Positions 1 through 11,725 of a DNA stretch of 64,000 bases are shown in pieces; position 1 is the stretch's first letter; the number at the start of each line of letters is the position of its first letter. This DNA is from Eonycteris spelaea (lineage: Eukaryota; Chordata; Mammalia; Chiroptera; Pteropodidae). A model generated the notes under the pieces. That model had not been told where the DNA came from. It did not search any database and saw only the letters and a program-made list of their open reading frames with translations. The stretch is from contig PUFA01000072.1 of NCBI GenBank assembly GCA_003508835.1, positions 6,422,501 to 6,486,500 of the forward strand, read 5' to 3'. Position numbers and translations under genes: made by a program.

Positions 1-180
1 TCTCCCCCCCCCCACTGAAGTCCCCCACCCATTAAACAATAACTCTCCCCTCCCCCCGCCTCTGGTGACCACCGTTCTACTTTCTGTGTCTATGAATCTG
101 ACCACCCTAGCAGCTTCCTATGAGCGGGATGATAAGTATTTGTCTTTTTTTGATACTGGCCGATTTCCCCTGGCATAAGG
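1..180 (-). mobile_element. LINE-1 (L1M-type) 3' UTR fragment, antisense
   Basis: Read on the minus strand, this matches the old mammalian L1 3' UTR block that begins with a 'dying' ORF2 end, passes a conserved stretch about an observed colour-neutral core (tcatagacacagaaagtaga), and continues into a G-rich run and a 'gttattgtttaatgggt' motif. All of these are visible as their complements at about 20-160. The element is cut by the window start, so its poly-A end is not seen. It is a dead fragment. Confidence 0.85.
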
Positions 181-815
181 GCGAAGGCCCGGGCCCCCTC
201 GTGCGTCCCTAAGTCTGGGCCTCCGCGTCCTCACTGGCCTGAGCACTGAGAAAGACGAGGCGGAGCACCAGCGGAAACTGGGCCGAGCATCTGCCTTGAT
301 GAGTCCCATGTCGGTCTTTCCCCCCCGGGGAGCCCTCGATTCACACAGGCTGCTTTCCCCAAGTGGAGAGGTCACAGGAGCCGTGGCAGTGGCCCGTGGC
401 ACTGCGGCCTGTGGAACCGTGGCCTGCCGCTCCCCCCTCCCCCCCACTCCCTGAGTCACCAGCTCTGCAGGGGCAGGGGCAGCATCACGGCCGAAACCAG
501 ACGCCGGCGGGAACGTGGTCAACGCGCAGGAGCCGCTTGTGTTCCAGGGCAGGAGCTGTGAGGCCCTCGCCTGTGTCCCTACCGCTGCCTGCCCTGCAGT
601 GTCTGGCTCGTGGGAACCCCCGTCGTCGTCCAAGGCACAGGGCATCGCCGTGGCTCTCAGCCGGCCCCGTGGGGCTTAAAAGAACTAAACGGTAATCTGA
701 TGTGTGCACCACACTCTTGGGGATCCTCATTCAGTTGGTCTGGGGCGATGGTGCCCCCGATGACTGCTATACTCCTCCACCCATGCCTGGGAATCGCCGT
801 TCTAGATTCTCGAAT
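181..815. other. Non-repeat stretch, fairly CpG-rich
   Basis: I recognise no repeat or exon here. CpG dinucleotides are more frequent than in most of the window, especially at about 190-300 and 480-640. Several overlapping open frames of 70-175 codons exist on both strands, as expected from a GC-rich composition with few stop codons. None shows a domain or motif. Whether this is a weak CpG island or simply GC-rich DNA cannot be decided by eye. Confidence 0.4.
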
Positions 816-821
816 CTAGAG

Positions 822-1007
822 CTGTGATTTCCAAATGTTTCCGTGCAGCGGCATCCCCGGGAGGGCTTGTTAAAACACAGATTGCTGGGCCCCACCCTAG
901 AGTTTCTGGGAGTTCTGGGTTGGGACCGACAAATTTGCCTTTCTAGCATGTTCCCAGGTGTTGCTGAGGCTGCTCGCTGGCCCGGGGACAAGACTGTGAG
1001 AACCACT
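822..1007 (+). mobile_element. MER5B-like hAT-Charlie miniature element
   Basis: It begins 'ctgtgatttccaaatg' and ends 'gtgagaaccact', the degenerate inverted termini of this family. Inside are the family landmarks 'gggcttgttaaaacacagat', 'tgctgggccccaccct' and 'catgttcccaggtgttgctg'. Length, about 186 bp, is close to the family's roughly 180 bp, so the copy is nearly full length. It is non-coding and non-autonomous. Confidence 0.93.
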
Positions 1008-1714
1008 ATTTCAGAGAATCGTGAGGTTGTACCGTAAAAGGTCCTTAAACAGGCAGGGTTCATGCAGGGTATTTGGACCCTGCTGTGAAACCACTGGCGA
1101 GTTAGGGAATCTCCCCGAATCTCTTTTTTTGTCACGTGTGCATGCCACGTTCGCTGGGGAGCCCAACCGGGTAGAGTCAGGGGGTCTTTAGATAATTCCC
1201 CCCTGGAAGGCACCAGGAGAAGACGAAGGATGGTGAGTAAAGGCAGAATAAAACCAAGGCAGGAAAACAAAGCATTTCAAAATTGAAATTACTCAAAGCT
1301 CTTTTAAAACCCACCACCAGTGGGAACTTGAAAGTGTAATTATATAACCCATGAATATAATTAAGCGCTTCCCTTCTGTCCCCACCCACTTCTCCCAGGC
1401 TTTGGGGTTGGGGGAAGAAGGAGGGGGTCCTGGGAGTCTCCAGACTCACAACATAACACCCTGCATTGCCCTGCTCTTAGAAAGTGCCCTCCCCCCCCCA
1501 AAAAATAGCACTTGGATCCGGCTGAAGCCAAACCCCAGAACTTCTTGTCCATCAATTAATATTTATTAGGTCTCCACAATGAGCTAAGCAGGCATATAAA
1601 AGACAACAGTTCCTGCAGACTGTTATTAAGCCAAAAAAGAACAAGCACCTCGCCTTCCTTTTCACAAGGTGTTGGCAGCCGGGTGGTTGTGTCTGGGTCA
1701 AAATGAACCTTCAA
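1008..1714. other. Mostly unrecognised DNA
   Basis: No gene or clear repeat is visible. At about 1548-1625 a stretch with 'aatatttattaggtctccac' and 'gagctaagcaggcat' resembles an antisense L2/MIR3 end but is too short to be sure. The rest looks unique. Confidence 0.4.
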
Positions 1715-1960
1715 CCACTCATCCCACAAAAATTTATTGAGCGCTTGCTACGTCGCAGGCATCCTTCTGGGCACTGGAGGCGTCGCTGTGTGCGAAACAG
1801 ACAGCAACTCCTGACCCAAGCAGAGGGTAGAGGTCGGAGTCTCTAACAAGGTTAGCGACAGGGGCTGCGGGCAGAGGTCTGCACAGGCTGAACTCCAGTC
1901 CCATAACTGAGTCAGCCGGTCCGCTAGAAGAAGGCTGTTTCATACGTCCCTAAATTTTTA
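1715..1960 (-). mobile_element. L2 3' end, antisense
   Basis: 'aaaatttattgagcgcttgc' followed by 'gcaggcatccttctgggcactggagg' is the complement of the L2 3' terminal region, with the usual order of landmarks after it (cagacagcaactcctgaccc). It is a short 3' fragment. Confidence 0.8.
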
Positions 1961-2424
1961 AAAATGATGATGCAACTCAGATACCTGCCATGTCGAGACC
2001 AGTGGGTGAAGGGGTTCAAGGTTAGATGCATGAAATACATTTTCTTCAAGGATAAATCAGATGCGGATTGAATGTCCAGATCTCCTGCCTAAATAAAATA
2101 TTCACTTGAAAGCCATTTGGAGCCAAAGCATCAAAACGGTCCAGGGCCCTTTCTCTCGGCAGCTCTGCTCCTCAGGATCTCTGTGCCAGTTCAGAGGCTT
2201 CCATGACCCTTGCTGGAACCCAGAGCTGCTTCTGGTCACTCTGCCCCCACAAGGGACATGTGGTTTTCCAGTGCATGTAGGGCCTTCCTTGGAAGGTGGC
2301 TGAGTGCTAGGGAACCCAGGCCCCCTGAATCTGAAGCCCGACTGGTGGCCACAACTGGAACGTTCTGAATCAGATCCGTGAGGATGAAAGGTTCATGGAG
2401 GTAGGTGACATTTGCTTGGGCCCA
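1961..2424. other. Unrecognised DNA
   Basis: I see no gene, repeat or structural motif that I can support in this stretch. Confidence 0.4.
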
Positions 2425-2502
2425 GTTGGCAAACCCCAGCGCCTAGTACTTTGGCCTGAGCCAAGTGGGCGAGTGAAGGAATGAACGAGTGAATGAATGA
2501 AT
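2425..2502 (+). mobile_element. L2 3' tail
   Basis: 'cagcgcctagtac' followed by a run of degenerate 'gaatgaatgaatc' units is the 3' terminal signature of L2. Only the end is recognisable. Confidence 0.65.
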
Positions 2503-3085
2503 CAGGAACACTTCAAGGAACTTTGGAGTCCCGGGGGCTCATGCCAGGAGCCCTCCCGGCCCTCATGCTCATTACCGAGCTCTGTCACAGTGCCCATGGG
2601 GATGACAGTGAGACGTGAGGCCGAGGTGTAACTGGAGACCCACAGAACAGGAGAAACACCCAGGGGAAGACCTAGACAACTGTCCTGAGAAGGGACATGA
2701 AGGGAGATGGGGCTGGAGAAGAAAAGCAATGAGCCTCACACACTTCCCTCCCGCAATCCCACTCCCAGACACCCGCTGAAAAGGGGGAACTGGCGTTGAA
2801 TTGGAATTTGAACTCATCACCTTCGAAGGCGATGGATCTGAGATGAACGGAGATGGTAAGACCCGTGGGAAGGTGGAGGAGGGGAGAAAGAGGAAGCACA
2901 TGCTGGAGGACAGTCAGTGTGGGTGCAGTGTGATACAAGCATGTGTTAAGGGTGGATTTGCACGGTAGCGTGCCCAAGCCAGCAGAAAATGCGTGCAGAG
3001 CAAACCTAGTGGACATTCTACAGGGAAGCAAGAATCAGACAACCAGACAGGTCCATGAGAAAGGTCCCATCTGGGAAAGGCCATC
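2503..3085. other. Unrecognised DNA
   Basis: No gene or named repeat is seen. Open frames of up to 119 codons on the minus strand overlap each other in different registers and show no motif. Confidence 0.4.
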
Positions 3086-3089
3086 ACCG

Positions 3090-3440
3090 TCCATTTGTTC
3101 TCGCTGTATGGAATACGTGTTGCTCTCCTACCCTTGGGACCTTCGCCCTTGCAGGTCTCTCTTCCCGGAAAACTCCTGTTCAGCCTTCAGAACTTATTTT
3201 TATTTCATCTCCCGTCCCGCAAAATGACTGCTTTCCCCACAGATTGCCACAGTACCCTCGACCTCCACCATCATTGCATGTACGATTCAATATTGTGCTT
3301 GAACTTGTTCCCTAAAGCCTCTACTCTGCTCCACCATGAGTTCCTGAAGGCCATGACCCTGTCCTGTGCATCATCATCTCTTCAGTATCTGACACGAGGA
3401 AGTCCTCAATAGATGTTTTTTGTATTAAAAAAATAAATTA
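3090..3440 (+). mobile_element. L2 3' UTR
   Basis: The order of landmarks follows the L2 3' UTR: a 'ggaccttcgcccttgcaggt' equivalent of the 'gcctttgcacatgctg' block, 'ccaccatgagttcctgaaggc' for the 'gtaagctccttgagggc' block, and 'gtcctcaatagatgtttttt' for the terminal 'gctcaataaatgtttg' block. It ends in an A-rich stretch at about 3426-3443. Confidence 0.85.
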
Positions 3441-4629
3441 AAAAGACCGTTGCGTGCCACATCAAATTGGAACGTCCCACGGAGACGTGTCTATATGAAA
3501 AAAAAAAACTGAGTTATTGTAGAGAGCTGGAGAATGCTGCCTCAGTCACGCCTTTTCGGCTGTGGGCAGCGAGGAAGACCACATGTCAACACTGGGTGAG
3601 AGCTACCCCATCATTCGGGAGGCCCTCGCAGGAAGCAGGGAGGCTCACAGGCGATTGGAGACTTGTTTATATCAAATAAGCACTTGCTGGAGTGTTCAAA
3701 CATCAGCAGGTTCCAACTTGAACTTTCCAGAGACGTCGTGGCCATATAGCCTACACTTGGTGTGAGAGTGTGGGCGGCAAAACCAGGATTCATCCCGCCC
3801 CTTGACGAGAGACCCGTTGGAAACGCTGGAGTTCCAGCCTCAGTGGGCCCTCCGGACGTCATGAGGGGAAACTGCCCCCCCCTCCATCCCACTGGGCTGT
3901 CTCCATGTCGCGGCCTGAGAGAGGTAAGCAAAATGAAAATAACTGTGGTATTTACCGCTGTTACTTAACACAAGGTGTTCATGAGTAATGTTGTGGTATT
4001 AGGGGCGTGGTACAGCTTTTCATTACCGACTCCCTCCTTTGCAGGGTTGTAAACTCCAGGAGAGATTTTTCCCTGCTGGCTGAAACTTGGCAGCTGGCCG
4101 GAGGTTCTTCCCTGTGGCTGGAGCTGGACCTGCCCGCTCGCCAGCCTGTTGAGACCTGCATCCGTTTCCACAGCAGTCATGGCTGGGGCCACGAGCTTCT
4201 AGAAAGAACACTTGCCACTGGAGCCACTCAGGCTGTGACGCTGGTATTTGAAACCCCTCATGCAAAGAAGAGAGTGAGACTGACATGCCCTAGAAATGGC
4301 CGAGTCTGTACGAAGTCACCCAAACCCACCAGGGGACTGTCTTCTTAAGACAGGTAGGTGCAGAAGTGTTCAGTCAAAGCAGATTTGTCATTCTTGAGAC
4401 TCGATACTCAACATTTCTAGCAAAACCCCTTGGAAGTTGGCTTCAGATGGGAGGATGCGTTAGGGGGTGAGTTGGAGGTGACGGTGGGTCTTCTATTTGG
4501 GTTTAGTTTGTAAGTTATAATGCGCTCTGGCTTCTCACTCCTCAAGAAATGATCACATCCCACTGTTTTGCACTTCGTAATTTCCATTGTCTGTTCACCA
4601 ATGATATTTCATTTTCATTTTCCTCTCTC
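3441..4629. other. Unrecognised, probably unique DNA
   Basis: About 1.2 kb without a repeat I can name. Open frames reach 113 codons on the plus strand and 106 on the minus strand, without recognisable domains. A poly-A run of 10 lies at about 3499-3508. Confidence 0.4.
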
Positions 4630-4800
4630 CATCCACCCTCTCTCCAAAGTAGGCAATAGGAGGTATTATTATTCCGATTTTATAGGTGAAGAAATTGAGT
4701 TTAGGAAAATCCAAATGGCTTTCCCAGACTCACATGGCAGTGCCCAGTTCAAACTCAAATCTCCCGATGCCAAGCCCGGTGCTCAAACTTTCCAGCGTAG
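4630..4800 (-). mobile_element. MIR, antisense
   Basis: 'ggtattattattccgatttt' and 'aggtgaagaaattgag' are the complement of the MIR core 'ctcagtttcctcatctgtaaaatgggg'. The downstream 'ttcaaactcaaatctcccga' corresponds to the tRNA-related B-box side. Confidence 0.88.
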
Positions 4801-6539
4801 CATGTTCTTGAAAAATAAGGGTAAGCCTTTCCCTCCCACGTGGTCCCACTTCCTGCAAAGCTGACGGCAAGTGGGTTGACAGTAATGAATTATGAATTTC
4901 CCTCTGGGAAGCGCAGCATTGCTCAGTGAGTTGCAATTCTCTTCTTCTTAAACTTAAGAGAAGCTTGGGTTTGCTTGGCTCAGATGTCCAATTGTTAGGG
5001 ACCCAGCATGGAAGGTGATTCTGAACTCTGTTATCCAGAGTTAGCAGATCAGGGCGGGTGACCCTGAAGGCCGTTGTCAGACCCCTACACCCCAATCAGA
5101 CGGGAGCTGTAACAAGGCAACCTCCTTATCCCCCAAGTCCTCACAAGGCAGTAACATGATAAAAGGAACCAACAAATTAGTAACCCATTACCTACTGATT
5201 TTAATTAGCAATGAAAACTAGACCTAACATGAACTCCTCCCTAGAAATTCTTCCTGTTCCAGCCACCTGGCAGGGACATTCTCTCCTATCTGGGAATGCT
5301 TTCAAGAAGTTGGCAACAACCAGCTCAACCTGTCCCATCCTCTGAGATGAAGGAAAGAAACCCCTGGATAAGCCACTGAAGCCCAGCTAATGAGCCCGGT
5401 GGAGCTCAGAGACCCATGGGAAGGCGGAAGGGCGTGTGTCAGGTTGCCTTTGATTTCTGAGCAAATCTCGGCTGAACCACGTGAAAACAAAAGACCAAAA
5501 AACGCACCTCATTTTCATACTTGGAGATTTAAAGGCTACTCTTAATTATCCACTCGAACAGAATTTCACTAACACAGAGGGTACAAAGAGGTACTTATAT
5601 TTAATTTAGAGACGAACTAAATAGGCTTTATTTTGCAATCGCTCCCCTACCTACTTAGAGCTGCTTGCTCACATTTACATTGGTGTGCATCGCTCGAAAC
5701 GGGAAAAAGAGGTGGTGGGAAGGGAACGCGGCCTGAATATGAAGGACACATCGTGGAAATGCCACACGTGAACGGCGTGTGTGATATAGGGCCCCTGGTT
5801 CTTTCTCGCAGGCGTTTTCCTTAATGACTGGTGCGGGGAGGGGGTGATCCCGGAACTAGTTTGAATGTCACCTGTGTTCGGAGAATTGTCTTAGCCACTT
5901 CCGGTCCATAGCTGCATCTACCCCGAGACAACTTGGCTGATGACGCACAGGGATGAGGGCCAGCGCTCTGTCGACCCCTCATCTGTGGGAGCAACCCACA
6001 AGGTGACAGGAAGCAGGCCTCCCTCAGGACCCCCAGGACCCTCTACTTTTCTGGTCTCCCCCAAACCAGCTCCTAGAACATCCACATCTTTTCACCGAAG
6101 TGTGAGGAAGGCCTCAAAGAGCAACACTAGAGACCTCACCTTACTTATTTCCTGGGACCACACCGAGTTGAGGAGGTATTCTAGAACTCAGGAAAGCGGG
6201 GGTCCCGCGTGGATGCCCCCTCTCCTGACCCGTCCCTTTCATCATTTTCCTTATCCTCCCATTGTCCCTTGCAGTACGCGTCCCACACTTTCCCCTGAAG
6301 AAATTCTCCCTTCCCCTCACTCCCTAATTATGTCTCGCCAATTTAGCCTTCTACAGGTGCTAATGGCGGTCTCCTCTACGGGTATTTGAAAACTCTGAAA
6401 GACCTGAGTTCCGAGAGTTGATGGGAGGTCGAGTGTACATCACCCCCTCTCCAAGGAGAGCGCAGCTGTTATGATTACAAGTCACCTAAGAAGCAATCCC
6501 CCATTCAATATTTCTCACGGATGTCCCAGTTGGTCTTAT
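4801..6539. other. Repeat-poor stretch
   Basis: I see no gene and no named repeat. At 5160-5230 the DNA is AT-rich with several TAAT/ATTA homeodomain-type cores (for example 'gattttaattagcaatgaaa'), which suggests a regulatory block. At 5940-6390 an open frame of 149 codons is proline- and serine-rich without a domain match, and I treat it as chance. Confidence 0.4.
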
Positions 6540-7465
6540 ATGAGGAAAACATATCTCTCCCAGTCACATGGCTTAGATTTTGTTTCGTTTGAAAACAACA
6601 ACCCTAGAATTATTGTACTACAATGTATTTGATTCCAGAGACTTTCTAATATAATAAGAGTGTACGATGAGTGGGCAAAACTTACCCATCAGGGGTGAGT
6701 AATGACAGTTACAATCAGATAATGCTGGTGACCTAATCTTTCTTCAGTTTATCTCACTGCAAACTGAAAACCGAGAGGCCGTTTTACAGAGTCGTCTTTC
6801 TATGAACAAAGCTTGCCTTGAACTCCTCCTCCTGGTAACATGAAATATGAGTAAAGTTAATAACAAAGGGAGCCCCGGAAGCTTCCCCATTGTGTGATAA
6901 GTATTACATTGCTGCAAAATGACAGCAAGCAAGCGGTGAGGGTTTTAACAGGGAAGGTCGGCTACTCACGTAACGTGATGGGAAAATTAGCCTTCTCTGT
7001 GGAGGAAGAATCCCCTGCTCAACTGAGCTCACAGGTGGGGGAGGAACGTGCATTAAGATAAGAATGGGATGCTCGCTTAGCCAGCCAGATCGTTTAAGTA
7101 AACGCTGTGGTCTATGGGGGACAGTTCCTTCTGACGTCTATAAACAGATACATGAATAGATCACACGAAATCAGCACTAATAAATCAAAATTGGTCGGCC
7201 TGTTTCGATCAGCCACAAAAGAACATAGCGAGTGGGAAAAGCCCTTGAGAACCTGAGACTCGCCTTTAAAGACAACAAAAGTGATGCTTGCAGACACACG
7301 CTATCCCATGCGTTCATTCGCATCTCTGACTTGTTACCATCACGGGCTATGAGGTCCATTGTGAGGATGTTGTTCTACAGGTTTCAAGTAATAAAACGAA
7401 GGACACGAGTCAGGGACTTCTTCAGGGCCCCATACCCATTGCGAGTACATCCAGAATTGTGATCC
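6540..7465. other. Candidate conserved non-coding block
   Basis: This is repeat-free, AT-rich sequence containing both homeodomain-type cores and retained CpGs. Examples are 'gagtaaagttaataacaaag' near 6850 and 'cactaataaatcaaaattgg' near 7173. Old mammalian CNEs have this texture, whereas neutral DNA of similar age usually carries fossil repeats. The inference is from texture only and conservation was not measured. Confidence 0.35.
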
Positions 7466-8544
7466 CTGTCGCTGGAACTGGGGTTCGGCTTCTCCTCCCA
7501 GAACGTAAGGTTCTGTTCGGTTCGTGGCATCTCGGCTATTCCATTTCCAAGGAGAGCGAGAAGGCCCACCCCAAACCGCACCAAGCGGAATAACAACCTG
7601 GAGCTGCCTTGACTTCTTGACCCTAAGGCACCCTCACAGGTGTCGACAGCCGTCTGTCAGAACGAATGAAAACGAGAGAGGGTGCCCACCTGCCACTCTT
7701 CCCTTTTCATGCCCTGTGGGGGTTGCTCTGGGCGCGGGTATGTCAGCCCCTGCCCTACCAGGGGACAGGATTAGACAGGTTAGTTGGGCGTCAGGTTTCC
7801 GACTTTCAACGTTTTCGCTTTTCTTCTCAGCACGTCAGCTCGAGAGCTGACACCAAGACAGGAAGGGGCAAAGTGGCAGAGGCGCAGTGGAAGATTAAAA
7901 GTTGATAGATGACTCAGAGAGCCAGCGGGGAGAGTCTGGAAGTATGAAGATAGAGACCCCCACGGAATCCGATGCAGCTAAGCAAATAGTATGATGTCGT
8001 AACCATGTCCGTGTTCGACCTGGGGACGTCTGAAGCTTTCAAGGGGTGCAGGGATAGGAGATTCAGATAGAGACCACACCTGAGAAAAGTAAGTTTTATC
8101 AAAGGTGGGCGAATCCACACTGGCAGTTGAAGTTGATGCATCCCAGTCCTTGATAAAAAAAATAGATAACATTTTCTGAGCTAATGACCCATATAACTAA
8201 GCTCCAATGGGTAAAATAACAAATATATTTTAAAAATTGTCTTGAGGAGAAAATAGAGGAAAGGCTCCAGGAAAGATGCCTCATCAATAGTGAGCCTGGT
8301 TGAAAATGAGACCAAATGATCTAAGAGTGCATTAAAAGAGAGAACTCTGACTTCATTTATTATTAGGATCAAAGGTCAAGATGACCCCCATGGCCATCTT
8401 GAATTCTAGATTTCACAGCGGTCATGTGTGGATCACTGCCTGTGAGCAAGCACTGAGTCCTGCAGTCAGACGATACTAAAAGCTGAAAAGACCTGCTTCT
8501 CAATGTGGTCAATTTCCTCGGTGTGCTAAGGAAGAAGGGCACAT
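7466..8544. other. Unrecognised DNA
   Basis: No gene or named repeat is visible. Short overlapping open frames, the longest 108 codons, show no motif. 8120-8350 is AT-rich. Confidence 0.4.
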
Positions 8545-8735
8545 CATTTCCAATCAAAGACTTGGGTTTAGTTTCTGAATCCGTCTGTCACTTGCTGTCT
8601 GACCTCAGGCGGATCACTTGAATTCTCTGAACCCCGAATTATCCGTTGTGTATGTATGGATGATAACGCTCAAAGCACGGTATTGTTGTAAGCATCGCAC
8701 TCATAAAATATGAGTCAAAGTACTCAGGGCCAGAG
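8545..8735 (+). mobile_element. MIR
   Basis: 'gacttgggtttagtttctga', 'cacttgctgtctgacctcag' and 'cttgaattctctgaacccc' follow the MIR tRNA-related head and core in order. The 3' end is eroded ('gtaagcatcgcactcataaa'). Confidence 0.88.
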
Positions 8736-9409
8736 GTAATTTGTAAATGTCAACATTATTCATTAAGAAGGATGAGACCTGGGAAATGAAATGATGCTCA
8801 AATGTCTAGTTAACGAAATAGTCAAGGTCAGAATGTGGGTCTCTCAGCTAAAGCTCCTTGCTAGCTGAGAACACAATGATTTCAGGGTGTTTATGAATGT
8901 TATGGCACATTGAGGAGCTCCCCTTTGCCATAGATCGAGCCATGAACTGACCCCGAATTCAATTGCCAGCACACTCATTTCCTTCCCATTCGCCCTGAGA
9001 CTGCAGAAGAGCAGTGTGTTCCCACAGTGGCCTCCCAGCGGCCATGGGAGCCATCCATTCATCTGGACAGCAAAGAGGCACCCACAGGCAGCAGGGGGAA
9101 GCCACGCCAATGTGCTCACAGAAGCCTCCACGTCAGCACAGAAATATTCAGGGGTGCAGACTGCCCGTGCGGGGCCAAGACATTGGTACCGTTTTCAGAA
9201 AGAAGATGGGACCAGTTACATGCATAGGCACTCTCCTCCTGCAGCTCCTCAAGAGATGGCCGCATGTCATCCGGGATGCCAGCGAAGCCATAAATCCACC
9301 CATTGGGTGAGCCCAGCAACCTGTCTAGCCCTGACGGGAAACAGAACATCCGGCTCTCGACGGCGCTCTTATGACTGCTTGGCTGAGAAGTGGTATTTTA
9401 AATAAAGAG
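8736..9409. other. Unrecognised DNA
   Basis: At 8765-8860 'tgctcaaatgtctagttaac' and 'aaggtcagaatgtgggtctc' loosely resemble an antisense MIR. The remainder has no feature I can name. Confidence 0.4.
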
Positions 9410-9625
9410 AGAGAGCGAGAAAAAAAACGCCCTGTTATTTTACTCCGGTAATTGACAACAAGTTTCTCATGAGTAATTTTATGGCGCTCAGGGTGTGCCG
9501 GGGCTGGATTTAACTCCTCTTTGCAGGAGCCTCCGACTCGCACTACAAACGCTATTTTGAATGGAAGGAAACAGACTTCGAAAATCTCTATGGATATTGT
9601 CAAGGCTTTAGTTGAAATATCCTGA
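9410..9625. other. Candidate conserved non-coding element
   Basis: This is a compact repeat-free block with ATTA/TAAT cores ('ctccggtaattgacaacaag', 'atgagtaattttatggcgct'), several undecayed CpGs and a tail of 'tattttgaatggaaggaaac'. The mixture of AT-rich homeodomain-like cores and retained CpGs is typical of ancient enhancers. There is no coding signal. It should be the first piece here to be aligned across vertebrates. Confidence 0.4.
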
Positions 9626-9759
9626 TCCTATGGCCCCTTAAAAACCTATTTCTAGTTTCTTCTCTCAAATTCCATTTTTGGGGAAGCAAAAACTTCCGGA
9701 ATTGGGGATCCGAAAGATGATATATTTTTTTCTTATAATTCTATATGATAGCAACCAGT

Positions 9760-10044
9760 CAGTGATTTCCAAAGAGGAATCTGCAGAAGGTTAGGTCCTC
9801 AAAATTTTCTTTAAAAAAGGGATGGGGAGTGGCCTCTGCCGTCAAATATAGTCAAGAAACCCTGCCTATTCAATACTGGTGTTAGCAATTCCCAGTATAC
9901 ATTAGTGTGATAAAGGGGGAGGGCCTTGTTCATCACTGTTTTGAACACAGGATTTCCCTACGTTAGATAAATACACTCACAAACACGTTCTACCACTTTT
10001 TAATGTAACGGTGGTATTTGAGGAACAGATTTTGAGAAATGCTG
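9760..10044. mobile_element. hAT-type DNA transposon remnant
   Basis: The ends are 'cagtgatttccaaa' and 'tttgagaaatgctg', which are imperfect inverted repeats matching the hAT-Charlie terminal pattern (CAGTGTTTCTCAAA type). The interior 'gaggaatctgcagaaggtt' resembles members whose interior reads as a 'wrong-side' copy of 'ggaacacct'. No target duplication is preserved. I cannot fix the subfamily or the orientation. Confidence 0.65.
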
Positions 10045-10109
10045 AGCTAATAGGGAAGGTAAAAGGTATAATCAGAGATTAGGAGTAAACCATATTCTAC
10101 TCTGGCTTT

Positions 10110-10220
10110 TGTACCCCAGTTCCCCAATTATTTATTCAATAAACATTTACTGAGTATTTAATATGGATTATGAGCATGGGAGCTGCAAAGACAAATCAGG
10201 TGTGAAGCAATAAATAATAC
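10110..10220 (-). mobile_element. L2 3' end, antisense
   Basis: 'tttattcaataaacatttac' followed by 'tgagtatttaatatggatta' and 'gggagctgcaaagacaaatc' is the complement of the L2 3' terminus. Confidence 0.7.
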
Positions 10221-10869
10221 AACACTATCCAAAGAGACTGTGATGGATAGATTCTAAAGATCTAGTCCCATCTCCCTTATACCCAGGGGAGGGACCTGAG
10301 ACTGAGAGAAATTAAATGATTAGTCTGTAGACATAGAACACCTATGTGCTTGTACTTTGAAACCCCTTCCATTAGGACATCAACATGGACTGCAAGAAAT
10401 ATTCAGCCTAGAGGAAAAAAAAATGGTTCTATTTACAAGTGCTATGAGTTAAAGGCATCTGAAAACACGTTCAAAGTGAGGGTCTCAGACCCCATGAGTT
10501 TTAAGGAAAGGGCAGAAATTAGGATTGCATATTTTCAGAAAAGACACCAGAAAGGAAATCTGATGAGCCAGATGTCCTGCACTGAGGAGGAAGCTGGACT
10601 CTCAAACCTGGTCTTTGCATCAAGAGGAAACAGGCCCATGGTAGCCACATTCAAGGCCATCTGGTACCTTTTAGACCCTGTGTGGCCATGGGAGTGCCTG
10701 GGCATGTATGAGATATTTTTCTTGTTCTCTCCCACTGGATACCTGGTCAACTCACTGTGTGGATTCACAGTAAGAGCTCTTCATTACTTTTGTTTGTTTG
10801 TTTTTTCTTCATTGCTTTCAGTGACAAATTGCTTATGTCCTCAGGATAGTTTTAGTTCCGTAATGTAAT
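10221..10869. other. Unrecognised DNA with a chance open frame
   Basis: A plus-strand open frame of 174 codons runs from 10344 to 10868. Its product starts MCLYFETPSIRTSTW, is of mixed composition, and shows no domain, signal peptide or repeat I know. It has no promoter or splice context that I can see. I do not call it a gene. Confidence 0.4.
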
Positions 10870-11410
10870 TTTTCTTCTCTCCAGCCCTGGGAGAGCTTCT
10901 TCATTCTCAGAGCTTTAATTATGACCTGAGAACAGATTGTTCCCATGTTTGTCAGTCAAGTTCTAAACTTCTATCCAAGCTTCAGCACTCGTACCCCAGA
11001 TTCCTGTTGAGTATTCTCATTAGCCTCTAAACTTTCCTCTGAACCTTAATATAGCCAGATAATCTTCTTTCAAAACCTCTTCCCTTCTCAACATCCCAAT
11101 TTCAATCACTAAAATGATTGTCCACAATTCTCCTCCACCCCCCTTTCATTCATTCTCTCGGGCACTCAGTTTTGAAAGCACAAAACTTTCCCCTTCTTCA
11201 TTCCCCTTCCCATAGACAGTAAGTAACTAAGATGTGTTGTTTCTCCTTCAACATGTCTCTCTTATCTATCTTTTCCTCTCCTTTTCTATTTGCTACCGAT
11301 ACAGAAGAGATCTTACCCCTGTGGTTGGACCTCCAGTCTTCAACTCCCAGCCATGCCCTACTCGCTGCTCTAATCTGTCCATGTGTTTCTCATACGAGGC
11401 AGTAGACTAG
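10870..11410 (+). mobile_element. L2, ORF2-derived region
   Basis: The order of eroded landmarks follows the part of L2 ORF2 just after the reverse-transcriptase active site: 'ttctatccaagcttcagcac', 'cccagattcctgttgagt', 'ctcattagcctctaaacttt'. These correspond to the block that begins 'ctccagacccgtatatcc' and ends 'aggcatctcaaactcaac' in the family. All reading frames are broken. Pyrimidine-rich composition agrees. Confidence 0.65.
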
Positions 11411-11639
11411 AGTTTGTTCAAAACTACACTGAACTAAAACGAACAGATGCTCAGGGTGTTGTATATTTAGTGAGCACCGCAGGTTCCTCCTCCCCTGGTT
11501 AGAAACTGTTACCCCATTTGCTCTTAGTGGCCATTCAAAGCAAGGTGGTCGCTGCTATCACAGTATCCTCTGAGACACATCCTCAGTTTTCTCATCAGCC
11601 ACGAGAAGCCCCCTCTGTCGCCTGTTCACCCTAGGCCAG
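11411..11639. other. Unrecognised DNA
   Basis: No supported feature. Confidence 0.4.
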
Positions 11640-11725
11640 GTATTTTGCTCAGTGCTTGATGCCAACACTCTTAGGTAGCTACCGCTATACCCTTTTCATG
11701 GACGCGAAATCTTCAGCCATCGACA
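11640..11725 (-). mobile_element. MIR-type SINE, antisense fragment
   Basis: 'attttgctcagtgcttgatg', 'cttaggtagctaccgctata' and 'cccttttcatggacgcgaaa' are in the order seen in antisense MIR/MIR3 copies. Confidence 0.7.

Noticed and set aside
118..645. 175-codon minus-strand open frame at the window start
   Set aside because: It overlaps the L1 fragment and open frames in other registers; the GC-rich composition explains the lack of stops.
10344..10868. 174-codon plus-strand open frame
   Set aside because: No recognisable family, no splice or promoter context, and no similarity to any protein I can recall.
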